Shown here piece after piece: positions 43,500 to 51,676 of a stretch of DNA of 64,000 bases. The position numbers were made by a program, and so were the translations under genes. The notes below the pieces were generated by a model that was not told where the DNA came from, searched no databases, and worked only from the letters and a program-made list of their open reading frames with translations. The stretch covers positions 3,844,001-3,908,000 of the forward strand of contig NZ_CP134062.1 in the NCBI RefSeq assembly GCF_031583025.1. Direction: 5' to 3'. Positions within the stretch are counted from its first letter, which is position 1, and each line of letters starts with the position of its first letter. Source of the stretch: Mycobacterium sp. Z3061 (GTDB lineage Bacteria; Actinomycetota; Actinomycetes; Mycobacteriales; Mycobacteriaceae).

Positions 43500-43655
43500 A
43501 TGCGCACGGCGTCCAGGAAATTCAGGCTGACGGCGAGGGTGGTGGTCGTTGCGGCGGCCGCGATTTTCGCCGCTTCGACTCTGTCCGGTTGCGACGCGTT
43601 GTATTCGCAGCTGCATCAGACGGTCCCGCACGACCACGAGGGCCACATCCACTGA
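43500..43655 (+). CDS. 51-aa His-rich lipoprotein
   Basis: A short protein from ATG 43500 (after GAGAGGATC). A basic N-terminus (MRTASRKFRLTARV) and a hydrophobic helix lead to the lipobox LSGC; lipidation at that Cys would leave a mature peptide of only about 21 residues. It ends HQTVPHDHEGHIH, with five His in 13 residues, a likely metal-binding tail on the outside of the membrane. With the Zur-type box above it, a zinc-scavenging or zinc-sensing role is plausible but inferred. A hairpin (43663-43699) follows directly. No family was recognised. Confidence 0.7.
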   Translation: MRTASRKFRLTARVVVVAAAAIFAASTLSGCDALYSQLHQTVPHDHEGHIH

Positions 43656-43662
43656 GCGCTGA

Positions 43663-43699
43663 TCCCGAAGTCCGGGCGACGTCTGCTCGGACTTCGGGA
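43663..43699 (+). terminator. Hairpin after the His-rich lipoprotein
   Basis: TCCCGAAGTCCG (43663-43674) pairs perfectly with CGGACTTCGGGA (43688-43699) over a 13-nt loop. It starts 8 nt after the lipoprotein stop and ends 31 nt before cobG, isolating the two. There is no U run. Confidence 0.65.
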
Positions 43700-43729
43700 C
43701 CGGCACTGGGTTGTCAGTAATCTGGGCAG

Positions 43730-44821
43730 GTGGCCCGACTCCGCGACTCCGACGCCTGCCCGGGCGCGCTGCAGGTGCACCAGGCCGCAGATGGCCCGCT
43801 GATACGGGTTCGGTTGCCAGGCGGCACGCTCACCTCCGCGCAATTGGCGACGCTGGCTCGCCTGTCTGCCGACTTCGGGTCGGCGACCTTGGAGCTCACC
43901 GGACGGGGCAACGTTCAGCTACGCGCGGTCACCGACGTCGTCAAGGTCGCCGAGGCCATCGCCGAAACCGGGCTGCTGCCCTCACCCACTCATGAACGCG
44001 TCCGCAACATCGTGGCGTCCCCGCTGTCCGGCCGGCTCGGTGGAAACGCCGATCTGCGGGGTTGGGTTGCCGACCTGGACGCGGCGCTCTGCGCGGAACC
44101 CGGCCTGGCCGGGCTAGGTGGCCGGTTCTGGTTCAGCCTGGACGACGGCCGCGGTGACGTGTCGGGTCTGCACGCCGATGTCGGGGTGCACGTGTTTCCG
44201 GACGGCCCCAGACTGCTGCTGGCCGGTCGCGATACCGGCATCCCCGTCACCGATGTCTGCCAGAGCTTGATCGACGTGGCGCTCGAGTTTGTCAAGATCC
44301 GCGGAAAGGCCTGGCGGGTAACCGAACTCGATGATCTCGGTGATCTGTTGCCGGGCGCCGAGCTGGGTCCCGCCCTGCCCCCACTCGGCAAGGCGCCGGT
44401 GGGCTGGATCCCGCAGGACGACGGTCGGGTCGCGCTGGGAGCCGCCGTGCCTCTCGGAGTGCTGGCCGCCCGCGTCGCCGAATTCCTCGCCGCCATCGAG
44501 GCACCGATCCTGATCACACCGTGGCGGTCTGTGCTGGTGTGCGACCTCCCCGAAGAACGCGCGGACGTCGCACTCCGCGTGCTGGCGCCGCTGGGTCTGA
44601 TATTCGACGAGAACTCCCCCTGGCTGGCCGTCAGCGCGTGCACCGGCAGCCCCGGCTGCGCCCACTCCGCGGCAGACGTGCGGGCAGACGCCGCGCAAGC
44701 ACTGGACGCCGATTACCCCCGGCACCGGCACTTCGTCGGCTGCGAACGGGCGTGCGGCAGCCCGGTGGACGGTGAGGTGCTGGTTGCCACCGGCACGGGG
44801 TACCGGCTGCTGAGGTCTTAA
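43730..44821 (+). CDS. cobG: Precorrin-3B synthase CobG
   Basis: The 363-aa monooxygenase converts precorrin-3A to precorrin-3B, using an Fe-S centre and O2, in the aerobic cobalamin route. It belongs to the nitrite/sulfite reductase ferredoxin-like family. The Fe-S cysteines are at SACTGSPGCAHS (about 305) and HFVGCERACGS (about 335), the C-x5-C...C-x3-C pattern. The half-domain LTGRGNVQLRAV (about 60) is typical of the fold. GTG 43730 begins the gene. It is followed by cobH 9 nt on. Counterpart of Rv2064. Confidence 0.96.
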   Translation: MARLRDSDACPGALQVHQAADGPLIRVRLPGGTLTSAQLATLARLSADFGSATLELTGRGNVQLRAVTDVVKVAEAIAETGLLPSPTHERVRNIVASPLSGRLGGNADLRGWVADLDAALCAEPGLAGLGGRFWFSLDDGRGDVSGLHADVGVHVFPDGPRLLLAGRDTGIPVTDVCQSLIDVALEFVKIRGKAWRVTELDDLGDLLPGAELGPALPPLGKAPVGWIPQDDGRVALGAAVPLGVLAARVAEFLAAIEAPILITPWRSVLVCDLPEERADVALRVLAPLGLIFDENSPWLAVSACTGSPGCAHSAADVRADAAQALDADYPRHRHFVGCERACGSPVDGEVLVATGTGYRLLRS

Positions 44822-44830
44822 GGTGAGCGA

Positions 44831-45457
44831 GTGCTCGACTACATCCGCGACGCCGCGGAGATCTACCGGCAGTCGTTCGCGACCATCCGCGCCGAAGCCG
44901 ACCTCACCCGATTTCCCGCCGACGTCGAACGCGTGGTGGTCCGCCTGATCCACACCTGCGGCCAGGTCGACGTCGCTGAGCACGTCGCCTACACCGACGA
45001 TGTGGTCACCCGGGCCCGCGCCGCGCTGTGCGGCGGCGCGCCGGTGTTGTGCGACTCGTCGATGGTGGCTGCCGGAATCACCAAGGCGCGGCTGCCGGTG
45101 GGCAACGAGGTGGTGTCGTTGGTCGCCGACCCACGCGCGGCCAAGCTGGCCGCCGAGCAGGGAACCACCCGCTCGGCGGCCGCCGTCGATCTGTGGGCCG
45201 ATGAGTTGGACGGCGCCGTGGTCGCGATTGGCAACGCCCCGACCGCGCTGTTCCGCCTGTTGGAATTGGTCGACGAAGGGGTTGCCCCGCCCGCGGCAAT
45301 ACTGGGTGGGCCCGTCGGTTTCGTCGGCTCCGCCCAATCCAAGCAGGAGCTCATCGAGCGCCCGCGCGGCATGTCCTATCTGCTGGTGCTGGGCCGCCGC
45401 GGCGGCAGTGCCATGGCCGCCGCGGCCGTCAACGCGATAGCGAACGAGCGCGAATGA
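44831..45457 (+). CDS. cobH: Precorrin-8X methylmutase CobH
   Basis: This 208-aa enzyme (GTG 44831, [22 protein letters not shown]) moves the C-11 methyl group to C-12, turning precorrin-8X into hydrogenobyrinate. The catalytic His is in [10 protein letters not shown] (about residue 42), and [29 protein letters not shown] and [13 protein letters not shown] follow as in the family. Its stop overlaps the cobIJ start as ATGA. Counterpart of Rv2065. Confidence 0.97.
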   Translation: MLDYIRDAAEIYRQSFATIRAEADLTRFPADVERVVVRLIHTCGQVDVAEHVAYTDDVVTRARAALCGGAPVLCDSSMVAAGITKARLPVGNEVVSLVADPRAAKLAAEQGTTRSAAAVDLWADELDGAVVAIGNAPTALFRLLELVDEGVAPPAAILGGPVGFVGSAQSKQELIERPRGMSYLLVLGRRGGSAMAAAAVNAIANERE

Positions 45458-46920
45458 CGGGCACGCTATGGGGGGTTGGGCTGGGTCCCGGCGATCCAGA
45501 ACTGGTGACGGTCAAGGCGGCGCGGCTCATCGGCGAGGCAGACGTGGTGGCCTATCACAGCGCCCGGCACGGTCGCAGCATCGCGCGCGGCATCGCCGAA
45601 CCGTACCTGCGGCCCGGTCAGATCGAAGAGCACCTGGTGTATCCGGTGACCACCGAGACGACCGACCATCCCGGGGGGTATGCGGGCGCGCTGGAGGACT
45701 TCTACGTCGCGGCCACCGAGCGGATCGCCGCACACCTGACCGCCGGGCGCAACGTGGCACTGCTGGCCGAAGGCGACCCGCTGTTCTACAGCTCCTACAT
45801 GCATCTGCACACCCGTCTGACGGAGCGGTTCAACGCGGTGATCGTGCCGGGCGTCACGTCGGTGAGCGCCGCGTCGGCCGCCATCGCCACTCCCCTGGTG
45901 GCCGGCGACGAGGTGCTCTCGGTGTTGCCGGGCACGCTGCCGGTAGCCGAGTTGACCCGCCGGCTCGCCGATGCCGACGCGGCGGTGATACTCAAACTCG
46001 GTCGCTCTTATCACAATGTGCGCGAGGCACTTTCGGCTTCCGGACAGCTCGGCGACACGTTCTACGTGGAGCGGGCGAGCACCAAGGGCCAGCGGGTGCT
46101 GCCCGCCGCTGACGTCGACGAGACCGGCGTGCCGTACTTTTCACTGGCCATGCTCCCGGGCGGCAGGCGCCGCCGTAGTGCGACCGGCTCCGTCGCCGTG
46201 GTGGGACTGGGGCCGGGTGGCACCGACTGGATGACACCGCAGAGCCGGCGCGAATTGGCCGGCGCCACCGACCTGATCGGCTACGCCGGATATCTCAACC
46301 GCGTCCCGCCGCGCGAAGGACAGCGGCGCCACGCCAGCGATAACACCGACGAACCGGCCCGCGCCCGCCTGGCCTGCTCGCTGGCCGAGCAGGGGCACGC
46401 GGTGGCGGTGGTGTCATCGGGTGACCCGGGTGTGTTCGCGATGGCCACTGCGGTTCTCGAGGAGGCCAAGCAGTGGCCGGACGTGCAGGTCCGGGTGATC
46501 CCGGCGATGACCGCCGCCCAGGCGGTGGCCAGCCGGGTGGGCGCGCCCCTGGGCCATGACTATGCCGTGATCTCACTGTCGGACCGGCTTAAGCCGTGGG
46601 ACGTCATCGCCGCACGCGTGGCTGCCGCGGCGGCCGCCGATCTGGTGCTGGCGATCTACAACCCGGCGTCGAAGTCGCGGACCTGGCAGGTCGGCGCCAT
46701 GCGGGATCTCTTGCTGGCCCATCGTGAACCGGGCACGCCGGTGGTGATCGGCCGCAACGTGTCCGGGCCGGACGAGGAGGTACGCGTGGTGCGGCTGGCG
46801 GACCTGAACCCCGCCGACGTCGACATGCGCTGCCTGCTGATCATCGGTTCGTCCCAAACACAGTGGCATACAACGGATTCCGGCGACCGAGTGTTCACGC
46901 CCCGCACTTATCCGGGCTAG
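45454..46920 (+). CDS. cobIJ: Fused precorrin-2 C20- and precorrin-3B C17-methyltransferase (CobIJ)
   Basis: This 488-aa bifunctional SAM-dependent enzyme combines two steps of the corrin pathway. The N-terminal half (about 1-240) is CobI-like: [47 protein letters not shown]. The C-terminal half (about 245-488) is CobJ-like: [72 protein letters not shown]. The two halves are fused as in mycobacterial cobI (Rv2066). The TAG stop shares its CTAG with the blaC stop on the other strand. Confidence 0.97.
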   Translation: MTGTLWGVGLGPGDPELVTVKAARLIGEADVVAYHSARHGRSIARGIAEPYLRPGQIEEHLVYPVTTETTDHPGGYAGALEDFYVAATERIAAHLTAGRNVALLAEGDPLFYSSYMHLHTRLTERFNAVIVPGVTSVSAASAAIATPLVAGDEVLSVLPGTLPVAELTRRLADADAAVILKLGRSYHNVREALSASGQLGDTFYVERASTKGQRVLPAADVDETGVPYFSLAMLPGGRRRRSATGSVAVVGLGPGGTDWMTPQSRRELAGATDLIGYAGYLNRVPPREGQRRHASDNTDEPARARLACSLAEQGHAVAVVSSGDPGVFAMATAVLEEAKQWPDVQVRVIPAMTAAQAVASRVGAPLGHDYAVISLSDRLKPWDVIAARVAAAAAADLVLAIYNPASKSRTWQVGAMRDLLLAHREPGTPVVIGRNVSGPDEEVRVVRLADLNPADVDMRCLLIIGSSQTQWHTTDSGDRVFTPRTYPG

Positions 46921-47825
46921 TCCCTTAAAGCGGAGGCCACGATGCGCGCGGCGTCGGCGACGAATGCCTCGTCGGGCTGAGCGTCGTATCCGCCGGCGGC
47001 CATATCGGTGTAGATCGCGATGACGTGGGGAACGCCGGCCGGCGACCATACGACGGCGACATCGTTGGCTCGCCCGTAGTCGCCCGACCCGGTCTTGTCG
47101 CTCACCTTCCAGTCGGCCGCGAATGCGGCACGGATCCGCTTTCCGCCGGTGGTGTTGCGGGCCATCCAGTCAATGAGCAGCGTCCGCTTGTCCTGCGGCA
47201 GTGCGTCGCCCAGCACCAGCTGCTGGAAGACACCGGCGATCGCGCGCGGCGTCGTCGTGTCCCGCTCATCGTTTGGCGGGTTGCCGTTGAGCTCCGGCTC
47301 CGCCTGGTCCAGTCGACTCGTGCTGTCCCCCAGGCTGCGCAGGTAGGCGGTCAAGCCCGCGGGTCCGCCGATCCGGTTGAGCAACAGGTTAGCGGCGGTG
47401 TTGTCGCTGTAGCGGATGGCGGCATCGCACAACTCGCCGACGGTCATCCCGGTGTCGACGTGTTGCTCGGCGATCGGCGACGGCGAGGTGATGTCGGCCT
47501 TGGTGAAAGTCACGCGCTGGTCCAGGTAGGCGAGCGGATACTGGTGCAACACCGCCGCCACCAGAGGCGCTTTGAACGTGGAGCAGATCGCGAACCGTTC
47601 GTCGGCGCGGTAGGCAATCGCCGCAGTCGTGCCGCTGACAGGCACGTAGACCCCAACCCTGCCCCGGTATCGTCGCTCGATTTCGGCGAACCGATTGGAC
47701 AGGTCCGGCGCTGGGCTCGAGGTGGCTGTCGGTTGCGCGCGACGAGGACCGTTGGCACACGCCGCCAGCGGCAGCACGGCGGCCGTCGTCAACAATTCGC
47801 GTCGGCGGAATCGGGGCGAGCTCAC
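46917..47825 (-). CDS. blaC: Class A beta-lactamase BlaC
   Basis: This 302-aa enzyme hydrolyses beta-lactams at the cell surface. GTG 47825 is preferred because GGAGGT lies 9 nt upstream and GTGA overlaps the cobK stop; the ATG at 47834 has no room for a ribosome site. A Tat-type signal (RFRRRELLTTAAVLPLAACAN) also has a lipobox-like LAAC. Catalytic motifs: STFK (Ser 82, 82-85), SDN (140-142), EPELN in the omega loop and KTG in SDKTGSGDYG. M. tuberculosis BlaC has SDG at the second motif, so this SDN is the canonical form. It is close to Rv2068c along its whole length. Confidence 0.97.
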   Translation of the reverse strand: MSSPRFRRRELLTTAAVLPLAACANGPRRAQPTATSSPAPDLSNRFAEIERRYRGRVGVYVPVSGTTAAIAYRADERFAICSTFKAPLVAAVLHQYPLAYLDQRVTFTKADITSPSPIAEQHVDTGMTVGELCDAAIRYSDNTAANLLLNRIGGPAGLTAYLRSLGDSTSRLDQAEPELNGNPPNDERDTTTPRAIAGVFQQLVLGDALPQDKRTLLIDWMARNTTGGKRIRAAFAADWKVSDKTGSGDYGRANDVAVVWSPAGVPHVIAIYTDMAAGGYDAQPDEAFVADAARIVASALRD

Positions 47826-48553
47826 GGTGTACATACCTCCATTACCCAGCGCGCGGCTGCCGCGACGGTGCTGACCGTCCTGACTCCCTGGGGTAACGGC
47901 GGTCGCTCCACCATCACCACGGGAATCCCTAGTGCCGCGGCGGCATCCAACTTGCCGCGGGTCATCTCGCCACCGCTGTTCTTGGTCACCAGCGCGTCAA
48001 TGCGGTGTTCGGCGAGTATCTTCAGTTCGTCATCGTAGTGGTACGGGCCGCGGGAGAGCAGCAACCGGTGGTGTCGCGGCATCACGGTGTCATCGGGAGT
48101 GGTGACGGCGCGGATCAGGAACCAGGCGTCGCTGTCGGCGAAGGCGGCGGCGCCGGATCGTCCGGTCGTCAGAAAGACTCTCGAATAGCGTCGCGCGGCA
48201 ACTTCTTTCGCTGCTGCGGTGTCTGATGCGACGACGGTGGCCGAACCCGGATCCCAGGGCGGGCGGGCCAGCACCAGGTGCGGAACCCGCAACTCGGCGC
48301 ACGCCCGCGCGGCGTGCGCGGTCATGGTGGCCGCGAACGGATGGGTGGCGTCGACGACAGCGACGATGCGTTCGTCGCGCATCCACCGGCGCAGTCCCTC
48401 GACACCGCCGAAGCCGCCGATACGCACCGGGCCCACCGGCAGCGCGGGGTCGGGAACCCGGCCGGCCAGCGAGCTGACGATATCGACACCCGGGTGCAGG
48501 GCTTTCGCCAATGCGCGCCCCTCGGCGGTACCGCCGAGCAGCAAAACCCGCAT
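47822..48553 (-). CDS. cobK: Precorrin-6A reductase CobK
   Basis: This 243-aa NADPH-dependent enzyme reduces precorrin-6A to precorrin-6B. The start MRVLLLGGTAEGRALAKAL overlaps the cobM stop as ATGA. Family features: VVDATHPFAATMTAHAARAC (about 68), VFLTTGRSGAAAFADSDAWFLIRAV (about 125), LLLSRGPYHYDDELKILAEHRIDALVTKNSGGEMTRGKLDAA (about 163-205). Its stop overlaps the blaC GTG. Counterpart of Rv2070c. Confidence 0.96.
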   Translation of the reverse strand: MRVLLLGGTAEGRALAKALHPGVDIVSSLAGRVPDPALPVGPVRIGGFGGVEGLRRWMRDERIVAVVDATHPFAATMTAHAARACAELRVPHLVLARPPWDPGSATVVASDTAAAKEVAARRYSRVFLTTGRSGAAAFADSDAWFLIRAVTTPDDTVMPRHHRLLLSRGPYHYDDELKILAEHRIDALVTKNSGGEMTRGKLDAAAALGIPVVMVERPPLPQGVRTVSTVAAAARWVMEVCTP

Positions 48554-49308
48554 CAGTGTGGCCCTTTGCCGCGCCGCGCTACCGAATACAGATAACTGTC
48601 GGTGAAGCCTTCGGCCCCCAGCACGTCGCCGACGACGATGACGGCGGTCTTGGTGACGTTGGCCTGATGCATCTGCCCGGCGATGTCGGCCAACGTGCCA
48701 CGCAGCACAATCTGCTTGGGCCAGCTAGCGAAAGCGACTACAGCCGTGGGGGTTTGAGCGCTATAGCCACCGGCGAGGAGCTGCGGGACAATGTTGTCGA
48801 TTTGCGCTGCGGCCAGGTGCAGAACCAGCGTGGCGCCGGATCGGGCAAGGGCCGTGAGGTCTTCGCCGGGCGGCATGGCGGTCGACAGGGTCGAGACTCG
48901 GGTCAAGGTGACGGTCTGCGCGACTCCGGGGACGGTCAATTCCCGCTTCAGCGCGGCCGCCGCGGCGGCGAAAGCCGGTACGCCCGGCACGATTTCGTAA
49001 CCGACGCCGATGGCGTCGAGTCGCCGGCACTGCTCGGCGAGCGCGCTGTAGAGCGACGGGTCACCGGAGTGCAACCGCGCGACGTCGTGGCCGGCGGCGT
49101 CGGCCTCGGCAAGCTCGGCGATGATCTGATCCAGCGCCAGCGGGCCGGTATCGACGATCTTGGCGTCGGGCGGGCATTGCGCGAGAAGGTCGGTGGGCAT
49201 AATGGAGCCGGCATACAGGCACACCGGGCAGCGTTGCAGGAGCCGCTGGCCGCGCACGGTGATCAGATCCGCGGCGCCGGGCCCGGCGCCGATGAAGTAG
49301 ACCGTCAC
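48553..49308 (-). CDS. cobM: Precorrin-4 C11-methyltransferase CobM
   Basis: This is a 251-aa SAM-dependent methyltransferase from GTG 49308 (VTVYFIGAGPGAADLITVRG), overlapping the cobL stop as GTGA; the ATG 18 nt upstream is less likely. It methylates precorrin-4 at C-11. Motifs: LYAGSIMP, VARLHSGDPSLYSALAEQ (about 80), YEIVPGVPAFAAAAAAL, VVAFASWPKQIVLRGTL. The length matches the M. tuberculosis protein Rv2071c. It overlaps cobK by 1 nt (ATGA). Confidence 0.96.
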   Translation of the reverse strand: MTVYFIGAGPGAADLITVRGQRLLQRCPVCLYAGSIMPTDLLAQCPPDAKIVDTGPLALDQIIAELAEADAAGHDVARLHSGDPSLYSALAEQCRRLDAIGVGYEIVPGVPAFAAAAAALKRELTVPGVAQTVTLTRVSTLSTAMPPGEDLTALARSGATLVLHLAAAQIDNIVPQLLAGGYSAQTPTAVVAFASWPKQIVLRGTLADIAGQMHQANVTKTAVIVVGDVLGAEGFTDSYLYSVARRGKGPH

Positions 49309-50477
49309 TGCTTGGTCACCGACCATTGCGTGACGGGATACTGGGGCCGCCAGCCGGTGAAACCACCCAGCGGTTCGCCCTGGTAATGCTGGAACCGCCG
49401 GAGGTCGCCGCCAAGTCTCGAATATTGTTGCGCCAGAACAGCTTCAGACTCAACAGTGACGGCGTTGGCCACCAGGTGCCCGCCCGCGGCCAGGTGTTCC
49501 AGACAGGCGTCGAGCAGGCCCGGGCGGGTCAGACCGCCGCCGACGAAGATCGCCGACGGGTGCGGCGCCCCGGCGAACTCGTCGGGCGCGGCCCCGCGCA
49601 CCTCGACGCTCACGCCGTTGGCCGCGGCGTTGAATCCGATGTTGAGCCGGCGACGTTCGTCGAGTTCGAACGCCACCGCGGTGCAACCCAGCGCGCTGCG
49701 GCACCACTCGACGGCTATGCTGCCCGAGCCCGCGCCGACATCCCACAATCGCCCGCCCGGCCGCGGGTCCAGGGCCGCCAGTGTCGCCGCCCGGATTGCG
49801 TGCTTGGTGATCTGTCCGTCGTGCATGAAGGCGTCGTCAGGCAGGGATGCCCTACGACTGTCGGGCAGGTAACGGATCGCGATCACGTTGAGATCGTCGA
49901 CGTCGTCGCCGGCGTCGTGCGCCCACGTGCGGGCGGTGCCGTCGCGGCGGCGTTCGTCGGGCCCGCCGAGCAGTTCCAGGACCGTGAATTCGGAGTCGCC
50001 ACGACCGTAGGCGTCCAGCGCCGCGGCCAGGGTCTTCGGTGTGGTGTGGTTGCGCGACAACACGATCGCCTGGCCGCCGCGCCGGATGGCGGTGTGTGGT
50101 TCGGCCGTGACCAGACTGATCACCTCGGTGTCCTGGACGTTCCAGCCCATCCGCGCACACGCCAGGGTGACCGACGATACGTGCGGCATGACCCGTACCT
50201 TTTCCGCACCGAAGAGACGGATCAGCGTGCCGCCGATGCCGTGCAGCAGCGGGTCACCGCTGGCGACGATGTGGATGTCCGGCCCGTCGACCGGCAGGGC
50301 CTGCAACGCGGGCAGCATCGGGGACGGCCACTCCAGGCGCGGCGCCGCGATGGTGTCGTCGATCAGTTCGAGCTGCCGCTTGGACCCGTAAATGGTTGCA
50401 GCCCGCTGCAATTCGGATTTGGAGGCCGCGGACAGGCCGGCGGTTCCATCGGCGCCGATGCCGACCACGATGATCAT
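49305..50477 (-). CDS. cobL: Precorrin-6Y C5,15-methyltransferase/decarboxylase CobL
   Basis: This 390-aa two-domain enzyme methylates C-5 and C-15 of precorrin-6B and decarboxylates the C-12 side chain. ATG 50477 (MIIVVGIGADGTAGLS) overlaps the SDR stop. The CobE-type N-terminal domain has VASGDPLLHGIGGTL (about 70). The CbiT-type C-terminal domain (about 210-390) has the SAM motif LWDVGAGSGSIAVEWCR and GVSVEVRGAAPDEF. Length matches Rv2072c. It is in a tight overlap chain with cobM. Confidence 0.96.
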   Translation of the reverse strand: MIIVVGIGADGTAGLSAASKSELQRAATIYGSKRQLELIDDTIAAPRLEWPSPMLPALQALPVDGPDIHIVASGDPLLHGIGGTLIRLFGAEKVRVMPHVSSVTLACARMGWNVQDTEVISLVTAEPHTAIRRGGQAIVLSRNHTTPKTLAAALDAYGRGDSEFTVLELLGGPDERRRDGTARTWAHDAGDDVDDLNVIAIRYLPDSRRASLPDDAFMHDGQITKHAIRAATLAALDPRPGGRLWDVGAGSGSIAVEWCRSALGCTAVAFELDERRRLNIGFNAAANGVSVEVRGAAPDEFAGAPHPSAIFVGGGLTRPGLLDACLEHLAAGGHLVANAVTVESEAVLAQQYSRLGGDLRRFQHYQGEPLGGFTGWRPQYPVTQWSVTKQ

Positions 50478-51223
50478 CGCGGCATCCTGCGCCATACCGG
50501 CTGCGGTAACAGTCGCAGCGCGAAGAACATCGGTCGCAGCGCCCACGGAATCCAGACGGTGCGCCTGCCCTTGACCAACGCTCGGGCTGTGGCGGCAGCG
50601 ACCTGTTCGGGAGTGCTGGACAAGGGTGCGGGCGTCATGCCGTCGGTCATGCGGCCGATGACGAACCCGGGCCGGGCGATCAACAACTGGACCCCGCTGC
50701 CGTGCAGCGCGTCGGCCAGTCCGTTGGCGAAGCCGTCCAGACCGGCCTTCGCCGAGCCGTAGACGTAATTGGCGCGACGCACGCGCACCCCAGCCACCGA
50801 GGAGAACACCACCAGCGACCCCCGTTGAGCGGTGCGCATGGCTGACGCGAGATGGGTGAGCAGGCTGACCTGGGCGACGTAGTCGGTATGCACGATGGCG
50901 ACGGCGTGCGCGGCATCGTGTTCGGCGCGGCCCTGGTCACCGAGGATTCCGAACGCCAGGACCGCGGTGCCGATGGGGCCGTGTTCGGCGATCAGTGTCT
51001 TCACCAGCGGGCCGTGCGAGGCCACGTCGTCGGCGTCGAATTCCTGGGTGTGCACGGCGCTGGCGCCGGCGGCGAGCAGCGTGGATTTCTGATGCTCGAG
51101 CCGGTCGGCATTGCGGGCCGCCAGCACCACGGTCGCTGCTGGCGCCAGGCGGCGCGCGAGTTCAATGCCGATCTCGCTGCGACCGCCGAAAATTACCACC
51201 GGACCAACGCGGGTGTCGTCCAC
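50474..51223 (-). CDS. Short-chain dehydrogenase (Rv2073c-like, DprE2-related)
   Basis: This 249-aa SDR starts at ATG 51223 (MDDTRVGPVVIFGGRSEIG). It has GGRSEIG in the cofactor loop, SSVAGVRVRR, YVYGSAKAGLDGFANGL with catalytic Tyr/Lys (about 155) and a hydrophobic C-terminal anchor (PWALRPMFFALRLLPQPVW). This pattern is close to DprE2, which makes decaprenylphosphoryl-arabinose, but this member is the Rv2073c type of unknown substrate. It is the first gene of the overlapping cobL-cobM-cobK-blaC chain and lies 35 bp from the divergent Rv2074-like gene. Confidence 0.88.
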   Translation of the reverse strand: MDDTRVGPVVIFGGRSEIGIELARRLAPAATVVLAARNADRLEHQKSTLLAAGASAVHTQEFDADDVASHGPLVKTLIAEHGPIGTAVLAFGILGDQGRAEHDAAHAVAIVHTDYVAQVSLLTHLASAMRTAQRGSLVVFSSVAGVRVRRANYVYGSAKAGLDGFANGLADALHGSGVQLLIARPGFVIGRMTDGMTPAPLSSTPEQVAAATARALVKGRRTVWIPWALRPMFFALRLLPQPVWRRMPR

Positions 51224-51258
51224 GGCTGTGATTATTGCCTGCGCTAGCGTGAAGGGCG

Positions 51259-51666
51259 ATGGCCAAGACCACGACCCGTCTCACCGACGATGCGCTGGCG
51301 TTCCTCTCCGAACGCCATCTGGCCATGTTGACCACGCTGCGCACCGACAACTCTCCGCACGTGGTGGCGGTGGGATTCACCTTCGACCCCAAGACTCACA
51401 TCGCCCGGGTGATCACCACCGGCGGATCTCAGAAGGCACTCAATGCCGAGCGCGCTGGCGTGGCGGTGCTCAGCCAGGTGGACGGGGCGCGGTGGCTCTC
51501 CCTGGAGGGCCGGGCGCTGGTGAATAAGGAACTCGACGCGGTCCGCGACGCCGAGCTTCGTTATGCCCAGCGCTATCGGACGCCGCGCGCCAATCCCCGG
51601 CGGGTGGTGATCGAGGTCCAGATCGAGCGGGTGCTGGGCTCGTCGGATCTGCTGGACCGGGGCTAG
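51259..51666 (+). CDS. Rv2074-like F420-dependent split-barrel protein (biliverdin reductase type)
   Basis: This 135-aa protein starts at ATG 51259 ([31 protein letters not shown]). It belongs to the flavin/deazaflavin oxidoreductase split-barrel group; conserved [29 protein letters not shown] and [13 protein letters not shown] are visible. M. tuberculosis Rv2074 (about 137 aa) is known to reduce biliverdin to bilirubin with F420H2, so the same role is a strong expectation. The gene is alone on its strand between Rv2073c-like and Rv2075c-like genes. Confidence 0.85.
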   Translation: MAKTTTRLTDDALAFLSERHLAMLTTLRTDNSPHVVAVGFTFDPKTHIARVITTGGSQKALNAERAGVAVLSQVDGARWLSLEGRALVNKELDAVRDAELRYAQRYRTPRANPRRVVIEVQIERVLGSSDLLDRG

Positions 51667-51676
51667 CTTTCGCGAC

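Noticed and set aside
43656..43729. Cobalamin riboswitch before cobG
   Set aside because: The gap is only 74 bases and is mostly a 12-bp-stem hairpin; no B12-box-like pattern was recognised.
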